A stretch of 64,000 nucleotides of DNA, from positions 62,001 to 126,000 of the forward strand of contig JANQSI010000017.1 in the NCBI GenBank assembly GCA_028284125.1, in the 5' to 3' direction. The stretch comes from Cyclobacteriaceae bacterium. Lineage in GTDB: Bacteria > Bacteroidota > Bacteroidia > Cytophagales > Cyclobacteriaceae. The notes below the pieces were generated by a model. That model was not told the DNA's origin, searched no databases, and was given only the letters and a program-made list of their open reading frames with translations. Position numbers and translations under genes: made by a program. Shown here piece after piece: positions 63,261 through 64,000 of this stretch (the stretch's first letter is position 1; every line of letters starts with the position of its first letter).

Positions 63261-64000
63261 ATGCCTGACTTTTTCGCGATCGATATCATTTCCATTATCC
63301 TTCTCCTGAGCATTCTGCAAGGGTTAATCTTTTCAATAGTATCGATAACAAACAAGGGCCACCACATGTCGAGTCGAATATTAGCAATGATAATGTTGGT
63401 ACTCGTCTGGTATCAATTTGAATTCTTTTTGGTTCGAGAAGTAATCGAATGGAATTTCGATCTCATTTATGGAACTAGGTATGGATCATGGCTCATCCTT
63501 GGTCCCTTGATCTACATCTACGCGTTATCCTTCACTTCATCAGATTTCAAGTTGAAATGGAAATATGCGATCTATTTCATTCCATTTCTAGTTTTTACCA
63601 TCGCACTGCCGTTAATAGCCGGAGATTTGATCCCTGAAAGAGGCAAGTATTACGGAATGCTCACAGTTATGAAATTGCCCAAAATGGGACTTACAGGGAT
63701 TCAGGCAGTTTATGGTATCCTGTTCTTTGTTCAATTCATTTACACTGCCGCTTTCACATTTCTTAGCTATCGAAAAGTTCTTGCTCATTCCAAGGTCGTT
63801 GAAAACAATTTTTCAGATGTAAGCTACGCCTGGGTAAGTCGGATCATCTTTTCCACGGGAATCATTCTGGTTACAGCCATCGCATTTTTCATCCTATTAT
63901 ACTTTTCATCTATCTACGACCGATGGATGGATCATTTTTATGTGATTCCGGTTACACTGTTGATCTACTGGATCAGTTTCGGCGGGATGAGAAAAAATGA
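63261..64000 (+). CDS. N-terminal part of a seven-helix AraC-type regulator (partial)
   Basis: The frame is open from the ATG at 63261 to the end of the window (246 codons plus 2 bases). It has about seven hydrophobic helices (IIDIISIILLLSILQGLIF..., ILAMIMLVLVWYQFEFF, WLILGPLIYIYALSF, YAIYFIPFLVFTIALPLI, GIQAVYGILFFVQFIYTAAFTFL, IIFSTGIILVTAIAFFILLYF, FYVIPVTLLIYWISF). This is the membrane part of Bacteroidota regulators with a C-terminal AraC-type helix-turn-helix, which would lie beyond the window. The C-terminal domain is inferred. Confidence 0.65.
   Translation, partial: MPDFFAIDIISIILLLSILQGLIFSIVSITNKGHHMSSRILAMIMLVLVWYQFEFFLVREVIEWNFDLIYGTRYGSWLILGPLIYIYALSFTSSDFKLKWKYAIYFIPFLVFTIALPLIAGDLIPERGKYYGMLTVMKLPKMGLTGIQAVYGILFFVQFIYTAAFTFLSYRKVLAHSKVVENNFSDVSYAWVSRIIFSTGIILVTAIAFFILLYFSSIYDRWMDHFYVIPVTLLIYWISFGGMRKN

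Overview
The window looks like chromosome from a free-living, probably marine, member of the Bacteroidota, most likely the order Cytophagales. The signs are many Sec or lipoprotein signal peptides ending in AQ or in a lipobox, two type IX secretion (T9SS) C-terminal tails, a CarboxypepD_reg/TonB-dependent receptor, FecI/FecR signalling, several ECF sigma factors, Bacteroidota-type TAnnTTTG promoters and an absence of strong Shine-Dalgarno sequences. By eye the sequence is moderately AT-rich; GC was not computed. No rRNA, tRNA, CRISPR array, integrase or transposase gene was found. Both edges cut genes: an esterase at the left end and an AraC-type membrane regulator at the right end.

Layout. 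0-8 kb: esterase, beta-lactamase-fold serine hydrolase, membrane LytTR regulator, glycine-rich LA_2272-like repeat protein, and a PadR regulator/FtsX-type permease operon. 7.9-13.4 kb: small envelope proteins (DUF3179, two alpha/beta hydrolases, a ChaN/TIKI-like lipoprotein, an HD-domain protein, DUF2911). 13.4-20.7 kb: a core-metabolism block with gpsA overlapping a PlsB-like acyltransferase, a secreted vanadium-haloperoxidase/PAP2-like enzyme, a polyprenyl synthase and pgk. 20.8-26.7 kb: a beta-barrel protein, a lipoprotein, an ECF sigma with an anti-sigma/barrel-like partner, and RecQ. 26.9-34.8 kb: surface proteins, two serine hydrolases, an S41 protease and a NaChBac-type sodium channel, with a duplicated leader and an attC-like hairpin between genes. 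34.9-47.9 kb: two large BNR/VPS10-like secreted proteins, a TolB/FlgO-TPR protein, DinB, a 42-bp tandem-repeat array and a tricorn-like protease. 47.9-50.8 kb: a repeat-rich accessory patch with a class III nucleotidyl cyclase flanked by two copies of a palindromic repeat. 50.9-61 kb: a TonB receptor and three large surface proteins with an ECF sigma/FecR signalling operon. 61-64 kb: a second ECF sigma with a short anti-sigma-like protein and a divergent ClpP, a collagen-like lipoprotein, and the truncated AraC regulator.

The most unusual systems are at the right. In one operon the sigma factor and FecR are followed not by a TonB receptor but by a protein that joins an STN signalling domain to LA_2272-type 'GFIN' repeats. 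A close relative of that repeat protein, without STN, lies upstream of a TonB receptor, and the two genes share a duplicated leader. Next to them, divergently, an ECF sigma gene overlaps an 88-residue protein resembling the cytoplasmic part of an anti-sigma factor, which in turn overlaps a ClpP paralogue. Together these suggest surface sensing and possibly proteolytic control of sigma factors, but the functional links are inferred from gene order only.
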